Shown here: positions 1-5,231 of the stretch, piece by piece
Layout of the letters: each line of letters opens with the position of its first letter
Numbering within the stretch: the first letter of the stretch is position 1
NCBI GenBank assembly: GCA_011525185.1
Contig: WTIQ01000090.1
Span: 1-5,231 of the forward strand
DNA: 5,231 nucleotides
Direction: 5' to 3'
Origin: Paracoccaceae bacterium
GTDB lineage: Bacteria; Pseudomonadota; Alphaproteobacteria; Rhodobacterales; Rhodobacteraceae
Made by a program: the position numbers and the translations under genes
The notes under the pieces: generated by a model
Database searches by the model: none
What the model was told of the DNA's origin: nothing
The model's input: only the letters and a program-made list of their open reading frames with translations

Positions 1-167
1 ATGGCCACTCTGTCCGTTGCGCCGACACCGCTCTGCCGCAGCCGCGCACAAACGCTTTGGCTCAACTCTCTCAGAGCACCATAGGTGAGCCAAGATTTCT
101 CGGCAGCGCCAATTGCGAATGCTGCATCTCGATGAGGAGCCAGCATTGAGGTAAGCGTCTTAGGCAT
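1..167 (-). CDS. AMP-binding acyl-CoA synthetase, N-terminal part (cut by the window edge)
   Basis: The minus strand is open from an ATG at 167-165 to the left edge, giving 55 residues. The protein begins MPKTLTSML and continues with WLTYGALRELS and RQSGVGATDRVA. This is the usual N-terminal pattern of class I adenylate-forming enzymes (LTYxxLRxxxxxxAxxLxxxGxxxGDRVA). Such enzymes activate a carboxylic acid with ATP and transfer it to CoA. The ATP-binding and catalytic motifs lie outside the window, so the substrate cannot be read; the fragment resembles fatty acyl-CoA or oxalate-CoA ligase-like proteins. An AAGGG (177-181 on the plus strand) sits 9 nt before the ATG and supports this start, although Met8 is an alternative. 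The gene is divergent from the ScfR-type regulator at 561, a layout in which such regulators often control the neighbouring acyl-CoA gene; that link is inference. Confidence 0.78.
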   Translation of the reverse strand, partial: MPKTLTSMLAPHRDAAFAIGAAEKSWLTYGALRELSQSVCARLRQSGVGATDRVA

Positions 168-190
168 TTAGTTTAACCCTTATTTTGACC

Positions 191-222
191 TGCACGCAGA
201 CGACTTCTGTCGTTTGCTTGCA
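191..222 (-). other. Strong hairpin in the leader of the acyl-CoA synthetase gene
   Basis: The arms 196-204 and 209-217 pair over 9 bp, with one G-T wobble, around a TTCT loop. After a single mismatch (195/218) four more pairs form (191-194 with 219-222), giving a long stem of about 13 pairs. It ends about 10 bases upstream of the AAGGG ribosome binding site of the minus-strand synthetase gene. It could be an RNA leader structure or a dyad bound by protein. No long T run follows it on either strand, so it is not a typical intrinsic terminator. Its function is unknown. Confidence 0.5.
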
Positions 223-306
223 CAACGTGAATGAGTTCTGGTCGCATACGTAGCCGTGATACACGCGAGCAGAGCAAAAACCTAACAAGCGAAAATATTC
301 GCCTCA

Positions 307-329
307 AAAAGGCAATTAAATTGCCTTTT
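307..329 (-). terminator. Terminator-like palindrome (possibly bidirectional)
   Basis: AAAAGGCAATT and AATTGCCTTTT form a perfect 11-bp inverted repeat around one central A. In RNA a 9-bp stem with a 5-nt loop is more realistic. On the minus strand the stem ends in TTTTT; on the plus strand it ends in TTTT, so it could act in both directions. On the minus strand it lies 14 bases after a TAA (344-346) that ends a coding-like stretch, which fits a terminator of that former gene. A small GCGAA-AATA-TTCGC hairpin (289-302) follows immediately. GC content of the stem is low, so strength is uncertain. Confidence 0.6.
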
Positions 330-343
330 GCTGCGATCAACGT

Positions 344-517
344 TTAGCGCGTATTTTTCTTAATGAACAGATCAAGCCTTAGGGCACGGTTGAGGTGCTC
401 ATCCGCCGCGAGGAGTTCCCCTTTTTCATGTTCATTTTAGACATAGGCATGGCCAAATAACAGATGCCCACGGCCCCAGTCCGCTCCAAGTTCGAGACGA
501 ACATTTGTAATGTTTGT
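344..517 (-). pseudogene. Possible 3' remnant of an unidentified gene
   Basis: One minus-strand frame reads as protein-like sequence on both sides of a single internal TAA (437-439). The upstream part is about 26 codons and includes VRLELGADWGRGHLLFGHAYV in pieces (LELGADWG, HLLFGHAYV). The downstream part is 30 codons and includes KGELLAADEHLNRALRLDLF, ending at TAA 344-346. A terminator-like palindrome follows 14 bases after that stop. The composition and the terminator suggest the end of a real gene that was truncated and hit by a nonsense change. The frame closes upstream at 518-520, inside the promoter region of the plus-strand regulator. I do not recognise the family. Chance openness over about 57 codons is quite possible, so this is a weak call. 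Confidence 0.3.
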
Positions 518-560
518 TTACTTATCTTGTTACAAAATCAGATTCTGTTAATTTGTAAAC
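503..560 (+). promoter_or_regulatory. Cluster of TTTGTAA-type repeats, probable operator of the ScfR-family regulator
   Basis: ATTTGTAA occurs at 503-510 and again at 551-558, where ATTTGTAAAC directly touches the ATG at 561. TTGTTACAA at 527-535 is a perfect odd palindrome and contains the inverted form TTACAAA (530-536). A further related copy, TTTGTTTAC, lies at 513-521. As I recall, ScfR/RamB-type regulators bind TTTGCAAA-like sites and often control their own genes; TTTGTAAA differs from that by one base. Autoregulation is therefore the natural reading. The -10 and -35 elements are not clear, and the region is AT-rich, so some repeats may be chance. Confidence 0.55.
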
Positions 561-1967
561 ATGGGAAAAGTGTTTATTGGTCCAAAGCTCAGGCAGCTCA
601 GGCAGTCTCATGCTCACACACAGCGTCAGTTGGCGGATATGCTCGGGGTCAGTCCTGCTTATGTGAATTTATTGGAAAACAATCAGCGCAGTTTATCGAT
701 CAAATTGCTTGTTTCCTTATCTGACATATACAAAATCGATCTCAAATCATTTGCCTTTTCAAATGAGGTCGAAAAAATTGGTGCATTGCGACAGCTTATG
801 CGTGACCCAGTTTTTACCGCAGAGCGTCCAGATTTGCAGGAATTGCGGGCTGCTATTGATCACGCCCCGCGTTTGGTAGAGCAGCTCCAGAATTTGCACC
901 AAAATTACCAAAGGCTTGCAGAGCATGTCCATCTGACGACGCAGTTTGATGACGCAACACAGGCACAGGCAGCCCAGATAGATCGCGAGATCGAGCGGTT
1001 CTTCAAATCCCAAGGGAGTGATTTGGCGCTCTTGAACTCTCTTGCACGGCGTATCAGGACGCGGATAGGAGGACCACAAGATGATCTTTATGCCCTGCTA
1101 AAATCCTATTTGCGCAGGGAACATTCCATTGTTGTACAGGTACGACCCGTGTCAGAGATGCCCAGCTCTCTGCGCAATTTTGATGAAATAGATAAGACAG
1201 TCCATCTCTCAGAGGTTTTGGATCAGCCAAATCGGAACTTTGAACTGGCTTATGCCATAGCCTATGTCGAGGTGCGCCAGAACGTGTCAGAATTGATTGC
1301 GCATGTGCAGGAGGCAACGGCTGCACTTCGGGCGCATTTGGAAATCGAACTCTTAAATTATGTGGCAAGTGCGATCTTAATGCCTCTTGATACGACGTTG
1401 TCGATTGCCAAAGAAACGGGCTATGATTTTGAGCGAATTGCATCATCAATGGGTGTTAGCTTCGAACAGGTTTGCTATCGCCTTACCACCCTAAAGGCCC
1501 TCGATAATGACGCTGTGCCTTTCTTTTTTATCCAAATAGATCGTGCTGGAAATGTCATCAAACGATTTTCTGGGAATGATATGAATCTGGCCAGGCACGG
1601 CGGTGCCTGCGCCGTTTGGAATGCGCACAGTGCGTTTCAGATGCCAGGGGCAATCATGAAACAATTTGTGGAATTACCTGATGGGAGCAGGTATTTTACT
1701 TTGGCCCGCACGGCTGAACGTCCTGCGTTGGCGGGTGATTGCCTAGATCGTCAGATTGTCGTCGCTTTGGGGTGTCAGGTAGAGTTCGCCGATCAACTGA
1801 TCTACTCGCGTGGATACGCCTTAGCAGATGAGACAAATTTTGCGCCTATCGGGATGAATTGCCATATATGTCCCAGACAAAAATGTGCACAAAGAGCCCA
1901 TGCGCCACTCACTGTCGAGCTGGAATTGAACGCCCATACGCTCGGCTTAAATCGCTACGAGAGTTGA
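561..1967 (+). CDS. XRE/ScfR-family transcriptional regulator of short-chain acyl-CoA metabolism
   Basis: This 468-residue protein has the full ScfR/RamB architecture. An XRE helix-turn-helix covers about residues 8-62 (QRQLADMLGVSPAYVNLLEN). A linker follows, then an IrrE-like middle domain at about 185-310 (FELAYAIAYVEV, SFEQVCYRLTTL). The C-terminal acyl-CoA regulator domain runs from about 318 to 450 (VPFFFIQIDRAGN, DGSRYFTLART) and ends in a Cys cluster, C434, C437 and C442 followed by QR. The HEXXH protease motif is absent, as I recall for this family, so it should act as a ligand-sensing DNA-binding protein. Known relatives (RamB, PccR, MccR) respond to acyl-CoA and control acetate or propionate pathways; the ligand here cannot be told. 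The start fits the family's N-terminal length, but no Shine-Dalgarno sequence precedes it. A TTTGTAAAC repeat occupies that place, so the mRNA may be leaderless. The 3' end overlaps the convergent aminotransferase gene by 13 bp. Confidence 0.9.
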   Translation: MGKVFIGPKLRQLRQSHAHTQRQLADMLGVSPAYVNLLENNQRSLSIKLLVSLSDIYKIDLKSFAFSNEVEKIGALRQLMRDPVFTAERPDLQELRAAIDHAPRLVEQLQNLHQNYQRLAEHVHLTTQFDDATQAQAAQIDREIERFFKSQGSDLALLNSLARRIRTRIGGPQDDLYALLKSYLRREHSIVVQVRPVSEMPSSLRNFDEIDKTVHLSEVLDQPNRNFELAYAIAYVEVRQNVSELIAHVQEATAALRAHLEIELLNYVASAILMPLDTTLSIAKETGYDFERIASSMGVSFEQVCYRLTTLKALDNDAVPFFFIQIDRAGNVIKRFSGNDMNLARHGGACAVWNAHSAFQMPGAIMKQFVELPDGSRYFTLARTAERPALAGDCLDRQIVVALGCQVEFADQLIYSRGYALADETNFAPIGMNCHICPRQKCAQRAHAPLTVELELNAHTLGLNRYES

Positions 1968-2902
1968 GGCTGCCCTTGCTTTTGTTGCGCTATGTTTTGT
2001 GCAATCAGATCTTTATACAGGGTGCGAATACGTTCTGTAACGGGGCATGCGCCAGTGCCGATGGGCTTACCATCAATCTCGGCAACTCGTGTCTGCGCTC
2101 CAAACGTCCCAGTGAGAAAGGCTTCATCTGCACCATAAGCCTCATAGAGTGAAAAGTTCTTTTCAAAAACGGGAATCCCATTTGCTTGGCACAGATCAAT
2201 CACTTTTTGTCGTGTGACACCGTTCATGCAATAATCACCTGTTGACGTCCAAACTTCACCTTTTCGCACGATAAAGAAATTACAAGCGTTTGTGGTATTC
2301 ACAAAGCCATGTGGGTCCAGCATCAACCCTTCGTCACAACCTGCCTGTTCTGCTTGAAGACATGCAATGACACAGTTTAGTTTTGAATGGCTGTTAAATT
2401 TTGGGTCTTGACTGGTCGGCAGGCCGCGGACCTGAGGCACTGTCGCCAACCGTATCCCCTTGGCCTTTAGTGTTTCAGATGGCTTTGAATGCTCCAAAAT
2501 GGCCACCACCGTCGGTCCAAAACGTGAGAGTGAGGGATGCTGAAAAGGCTTGGCTTTGCGCCCTCTTGTGATCATCAGGCGGCAGTGAGCGTTGCTTGTC
2601 ATGTGATTGGCCGCTGCGGTCTGATTTAAGATATCCTTTATCTCATCGCGTGTTAGTCCCGCATCTAGTGATACAGCATTGAGCGATTGAAACAGTCGAT
2701 CCATATGATCGTCAAAAAAGGCCCACTGCCCATCATAAAGTCGCATTCCCTCCCACATCCCATCACCCAGCATAAAACCGCTGTCATAGACTGAGATTTT
2801 CGCTTCGTCTTTGGGGATAAGTTCACCATTTACCCAAATCAAAAGGGTTTCGTTGCGCGCGTCATATTCTGCGTCATGTGTTGTCTTGGAGTGCGATGTC
2901 AT
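1955..2902 (-). CDS. PLP-dependent class IV aminotransferase-like protein with atypical active site
   Basis: The 315-residue product belongs to the fold-type IV family (branched-chain, D-amino acid and aminodeoxychorismate lyase relatives). Visible motifs are VNGELIP and ISVYDSGFMLGDG (25-48), DDHMDRLFQSL with the expected phosphate-binding Arg69, AGCDEGLMLDPHG (187-199), GDYCMNGVTR (222-231) and TGTFGAQTRV (264-273). Length is normal, with a short N-terminal extension. Aligning from memory without gaps to D-amino acid aminotransferase and PabC places Asn170 where the PLP-binding Lys is expected; Lys174 is one helical turn further. Thr203 replaces the Glu that contacts the PLP ring nitrogen. 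Reaction and substrate are therefore uncertain: it may be an unusual transaminase. The ATG is preceded by AAAAGG with 6 nt spacing. The gene lies 28 bp downstream of the TetR gene and probably shares its transcript. Confidence 0.88.
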   Translation of the reverse strand: MTSHSKTTHDAEYDARNETLLIWVNGELIPKDEAKISVYDSGFMLGDGMWEGMRLYDGQWAFFDDHMDRLFQSLNAVSLDAGLTRDEIKDILNQTAAANHMTSNAHCRLMITRGRKAKPFQHPSLSRFGPTVVAILEHSKPSETLKAKGIRLATVPQVRGLPTSQDPKFNSHSKLNCVIACLQAEQAGCDEGLMLDPHGFVNTTNACNFFIVRKGEVWTSTGDYCMNGVTRQKVIDLCQANGIPVFEKNFSLYEAYGADEAFLTGTFGAQTRVAEIDGKPIGTGACPVTERIRTLYKDLIAQNIAQQKQGQPQLS

Positions 2903-2930
2903 AAGTGGCCTTTTGCAATGGTGTCTAAGA

Positions 2931-3488
2931 TTAATTCACTGCCGCGCTAACCTGTGCGATGATTGAGTTTGCAACATCATCAAAATGCATGCGCTGACCC
3001 GTGGTGGCAGAGAGGATCATTGCGCCTTGAAGCGTCGCCACGATTTCAGTTGCTGTCAGATAGGCTGTTTTGGTTGGATGCTTTGCAAAGAGGTTTTCAA
3101 GCCATTCAATATTCATTTTAAAGAATTGACCTGTTTCTTTGCGCAGTCCAGGGTCAATGCCCATCGCTTCGGCGCCAAGAGCGGCGCAGAGGCAGATAGA
3201 TTCGTCCATAACAAGGGCCTCGGCGTAGAGGCGCACAAACTCCTCTACAGCCGCCTCAAGTGTGTTTTGATCGATCATCGTCAGTCGCGTTTCAAAACGC
3301 GCCATATACCGGTCAACAAGCGCGACGCCTAAATCTTGTTTCTTGGGGAAATGATAATGCACGCTTGCACTTTTTATGCCTACATCCTGCGCAACATCCC
3401 GAAAGCTCATATTAGAAAACCCAGATCGCCTGACCCGTTTTTCCGCTGCATCAAGAATGGTATCCTTCATTGACTTGCTATCTGACAT
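2931..3488 (-). CDS. TetR/AcrR-family transcriptional regulator
   Basis: The 185-residue protein has a standard TetR layout. The N-terminal helix-turn-helix covers about residues 9-55, with FSNMSFRDVAQDVGIKSASV and then HYHFPKKQDL, the signature of this family. The rest is a helical ligand-binding and dimer domain (ESICLCAALGAEAMG, QFFKMNIEWLENLF). The frame can be extended upstream to 3545, but the ATG at 3488-3486 (MSDSKSMKD) is preferred: GAGG (3495-3498) lies 6 nt before it and the family normally starts this close to the HTH. The longer version would also run across the promoter and an operator-like palindrome. It is divergent from the DJ-1/SDR and amine oxidase genes and precedes the aminotransferase by 28 bp. 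It probably represses both directions and itself. The inducer is unknown. Confidence 0.9.
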   Translation of the reverse strand: MSDSKSMKDTILDAAEKRVRRSGFSNMSFRDVAQDVGIKSASVHYHFPKKQDLGVALVDRYMARFETRLTMIDQNTLEAAVEEFVRLYAEALVMDESICLCAALGAEAMGIDPGLRKETGQFFKMNIEWLENLFAKHPTKTAYLTATEIVATLQGAMILSATTGQRMHFDDVANSIIAQVSAAVN

Positions 3489-3504
3489 AGCCCACCTCAT
3501 TTTT

Positions 3505-3533
3505 TCTATCAAGTGGTAGATAACTGTTGACAA
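3505..3533 (-). promoter_or_regulatory. Probable promoter of the TetR-aminotransferase unit
   Basis: On the minus strand TTGTCA (3533-3528) is followed after 17 bp by GATAGA (3510-3505). The -35 is good and the -10 is weak. The -10 coincides with one half of the CTATC palindrome, so a bound TetR dimer would block it. A perfect plus-strand TTGACA (3527-3532) overlaps this -35 and may serve the opposite genes, but I see no good -10 at the right distance for it. Confidence 0.4.
3506..3519. promoter_or_regulatory. TetR operator-like palindrome, site A
   Basis: CTATC-AAGT-GGTAG is a 5-4-5 dyad with four of five arm positions symmetric. It lies 17 bp upstream of the TetR start codon, over its predicted -10. 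Size and position are typical of a TetR autoregulatory operator. It shares the form CTATC-N4-GRTAG with site B, whose centre is 54 bp away. Binding by this TetR is inferred. Confidence 0.55.
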
Positions 3534-3559
3534 GGAGGGAATCAACAGCTAACTAAAGC

Positions 3560-3573
3560 CTATCTATGGATAG
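3560..3573. promoter_or_regulatory. TetR operator-like palindrome, site B
   Basis: CTATC-TATG-GATAG has fully symmetric 5-bp arms. In an alternative register ATCTAT-GG-ATAGAT (3562-3575) is also a perfect 6-bp inverted repeat. It lies about 25 bp upstream of the ATG at 3598 and downstream of the TTGACA at 3527-3532, around where transcription of the plus-strand genes would begin. With site A it suggests that one regulator controls both directions. Confidence 0.55.
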
Positions 3574-3597
3574 ATTAACTTAGGTAAGGAAGAAAAA

Positions 3598-4457
3598 ATG
3601 GCAAAACGCGTTTTAATGGTACTGACAACACATGATCAAATTGGTCTAAGCGGAAAAAAACTGGTAACTGGTTTGATGAAGTTGCAACGCCATATTATAC
3701 ATTGAAGGAGCGAGGTTTTGATATCACAATAGCTTCTCCCAAAGGTGGCGCAGCTCCGATTGATCCTTTCAGCTTTGACCCCGCATTTACAACTGAGAAT
3801 ACAGATCGCTTTGAAAAAGATGCGATGGCACAGCGTGCACTGCAGAATACTCTCAAACTTTCAGAGGTTGATTTTGATAATTTTGATGCAGCCTTTTTCC
3901 CAGGTGGATATGGGCAGCTTTGGGATCTAGCTAGCGACTCTCTTGCGATCAAATTGATCAAGGACATCCTTAAAGCGCACGGCACGCCGCGTGTCCTCAT
4001 TCACAATCCAGCAAAGCTTTATATAAAGCCATTTGAAGAGACGACAGAAGCGGAGTTTTCCACGGCATGGCAGTCTATGGTTCTGTCTGCGTTTAGCGTG
4101 GCCCAAGAGGTACTTCCCAAGATGGTAGAGGCAGGTGAGGGCAGCTATATTGTTTCTGGTGCAACAGCGAGTTTGCGCGGTGGAGCGCGCTTTAGCGCCT
4201 TCGCCTCGGCCAAATTTGCCCTCAGGGGGTTAACACAGTCTTTAGCGCGAGAATATCAAACCAAGGGTATCCACGTCGCACACATTATTCTGGATGGTAT
4301 CATCGATACAGAGGCAAGCAGAGAGTTACACAATCTGCCGACTGAAAAAATGATGCAGACAGATGCTTTATCTCAAATGTATTGGGATATTGCCCATCAA
4401 CCAAGGTCGGTCTGGACGCATGAGCTGGATCTAAGACCAAGTACGGAGGGTTTTTAA
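3598..4457 (+). pseudogene. Frameshifted fusion of DJ-1/PfpI N-terminal half and SDR C-terminal half
   Basis: An ATG at 3598, with AAGGA 7 nt upstream, begins MAKRVLMVLTTHDQIG, the start of a DJ-1/PfpI-type (GATase1-like) protein. Frame 0 stops at TGA 3703-3705 after 35 codons. A -1 shift at the A7 tract (3654-3660) restores TGNWFDEVATPYYTL and the rest, giving 286 residues. About residues 1-128 are DJ-1-like, including the PGGYG turn near 102, but the sequence leaves the family before the catalytic Cys (AVCHGP-type) motif. From about residue 130 it is the back of a short-chain dehydrogenase: KPFEETTEAEF, SGATASLRGG, FASAKFALRGL and HELDLRPSTEGF. The SDR's N-terminal TGxxxGxG nucleotide-binding half is missing, and Phe202 replaces the usual catalytic Tyr of YxxxK. 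Neither half looks active. A TTG at 3702 could give a 251-residue product. An in-frame deletion between two adjacent genes best explains the fusion. Confidence 0.82.
3654..3660 (+). other. A7 tract at the frame break, in slippery-heptamer phase
   Basis: The zero frame reads GGA AAA AAA CTG, so the tract is A-AAA-AAA, in the phase of a -1 ribosomal slippery site. Slipping back one base gives ...GKKTGNWFDE, exactly the family-consistent frame. A one-base loss from an ancestral A8 gives the same picture. I see no convincing stimulatory hairpin downstream (only AACT/AGTT, 4 bp) and no upstream Shine-Dalgarno-like stimulator. Mutation or a homopolymer sequencing error is therefore at least as likely as programmed shifting. 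Confidence 0.6.
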
Positions 4458-4458
4458 A

Positions 4459-5231
4459 ATGCAAACAGATACTTTAATTGTTGGCGGTGGTTTGTCTGGA
4501 TTGGCATTGGCCGCAAAACTTCAAAAAGCCGGTCAATCTTTTCTTGTTGTTGAGGCTGCGGAGCGTTTAGGGGGGCGTATCCTCACTAAGGATGTGGGGG
4601 ACGCGGGTTTCGATTACGGTCCTGCGTGGTTCTGGCCAGGTCAGCCGCGTCTTGCACGATACATTGATAGCAAAGATCTGGGGTATTTTGGACAGTTTTC
4701 CAAAGGTGCTATTAAATACGAAGAGCCTGATGGAAAGGTCTTTGAAAACCGTGGGTTTTCGTCCATGCAGGGCTCCTATCGTGTCAATGATGGATCAGGC
4801 GCCCTGATTAAAGCGCATGAAAAAGATATCGACGAAAAGGCCATATTCCTGTCCCATCGCGTTCATAAGCTGACCAAAACGGGGGATCACATCATCGCCC
4901 AAGTCAACTCTCCAGAAGGGCAAAAGGAGATCGTTGCACGGCAAGTTGTTCTTGCGCTCCCCCCGCGTGTGGCCGAGCACACTATCGCCTTTGAGCCAGC
5001 CTTACCTGACAACGCCGCACGTGCGATGAAGAATATTCCCACATGGATGGCAGGACAGGCCAAAATTGTGGCGATTTACGACAAAGCACATTGGCGTGAC
5101 AAAGGACTATCTGGCGATGCCATGAGCCGTCGCGGTCCAATGGTAGAAATTCATGATGCGTCCCCTGCCCAAGGTGGTCCTTATGCACTCTTTGGCTTTG
5201 TCGGCTTTTCCGCACGTGATCGCGCTCAGCT
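4459..5231 (+). CDS. FAD-dependent amine oxidase-like protein, N-terminal part (cut by the window edge)
   Basis: The frame is open from ATG 4459 to the right edge, 257 complete codons. It starts with the FAD-binding fold: TLIVGGGLSGLALA with GxGxxG at residues 9-14, Glu32 ending the second strand (LVVE), and RLGGR at 36-40. FDYGPAWFWPGQPRLARYI (51-69) matches the DxGxxW region of flavin amine oxidases. VVLALPPRV followed by a FEPALP motif further on is also typical. The family includes monoamine oxidases and protoporphyrinogen oxidase or phytoene desaturase relatives; the substrate-determining C-terminus is outside the window. GGAGGG (4445-4450) lies 8 nt before the ATG, inside the end of the SDR-like reading frame, and the stop of that frame is one base before this start. 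The two were clearly one operon, and this gene can be translated even if its upstream neighbour is broken. Confidence 0.88.
   Translation, partial: MQTDTLIVGGGLSGLALAAKLQKAGQSFLVVEAAERLGGRILTKDVGDAGFDYGPAWFWPGQPRLARYIDSKDLGYFGQFSKGAIKYEEPDGKVFENRGFSSMQGSYRVNDGSGALIKAHEKDIDEKAIFLSHRVHKLTKTGDHIIAQVNSPEGQKEIVARQVVLALPPRVAEHTIAFEPALPDNAARAMKNIPTWMAGQAKIVAIYDKAHWRDKGLSGDAMSRRGPMVEIHDASPAQGGPYALFGFVGFSARDRAQ

Noticed and set aside
1..84. Plus-strand ATG frame of 27 codons from position 1
   Set aside because: It is antisense to the acyl-CoA synthetase reading frame, which has clear family motifs.
587..604. Tandem 9-bp repeat GCTCAGGCA within the regulator gene
   Set aside because: It encodes LRQLRQ-like sequence where relatives have the same length (IRRLRE-type), so it looks like codon coincidence and not an insertion.
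464..724. Plus-strand 86-codon frame overlapping the regulator start
   Set aside because: It overlaps the well-supported helix-turn-helix coding region in another frame and has no recognisable motif.
1859..2152. Plus-strand 97-codon frame across the convergent overlap
   Set aside because: It is a shadow of the regulator end and of the antisense strand of the aminotransferase.
3489..3545. Longer N-terminus for the TetR protein starting at 3545
   Set aside because: The extra 19 residues have no family support and cross the promoter and site A; the ATG at 3488 has a better ribosome binding site.
4592..5215. Small frames of 61-77 codons on both strands within the amine oxidase gene
   Set aside because: All lie inside the continuous flavoprotein reading frame, which carries the expected motifs.

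Overview
The window looks like an alphaproteobacterial chromosome, most likely a marine Rhodobacterales/Roseobacter-type bacterium. This rests on gene content: an ScfR/RamB-type short-chain acyl-CoA regulator, a class IV aminotransferase of a subtype I associate with these bacteria, and a TetR / DJ-1 / SDR / flavin oxidase cluster. Base composition is moderate in GC. No tRNA, rRNA, CRISPR array, insertion sequence or phage gene was seen.

Left part (1-560). A minus-strand gene for an AMP-binding acyl-CoA synthetase starts at 167 and runs off the left edge. The next ~390 bases hold no intact gene. They contain a strong hairpin in the synthetase leader (191-222), a terminator-like palindrome (307-329), a possible decayed minus-strand gene end (344-517), and a cluster of TTTGTAA-type repeats (503-560) that abuts the start of the next gene. 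The stretch 223-306 shows only a small GCGAA/TTCGC hairpin at 289-302.

Middle (561-2902). A 468-residue ScfR-family regulator on the plus strand overlaps tail-to-tail by 13 bp with a minus-strand class IV aminotransferase. The regulator and the synthetase are divergent, which suggests control of short-chain acyl-CoA metabolism. The aminotransferase appears to lack both the usual Lys and the usual Glu at their standard aligned positions.

Right part (2931-5231). A TetR regulator lies 28 bp upstream of the aminotransferase in the same direction. A 109-bp divergent promoter region separates it from a plus-strand pair. This region carries two operator-like palindromes of the same CTATC-N4-GRTAG form, so TetR probably controls both directions. 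The first plus-strand gene is damaged or unusual: the front half of a DJ-1/PfpI protein is joined to the back half of a short-chain dehydrogenase, and a -1 frame change is needed at an A7 tract. The last gene is the N-terminal part of a flavin amine oxidase-like enzyme, cut by the right edge. Together the TetR, aminotransferase and oxidase genes look like one small amine or amino-acid related regulon of unknown substrate.
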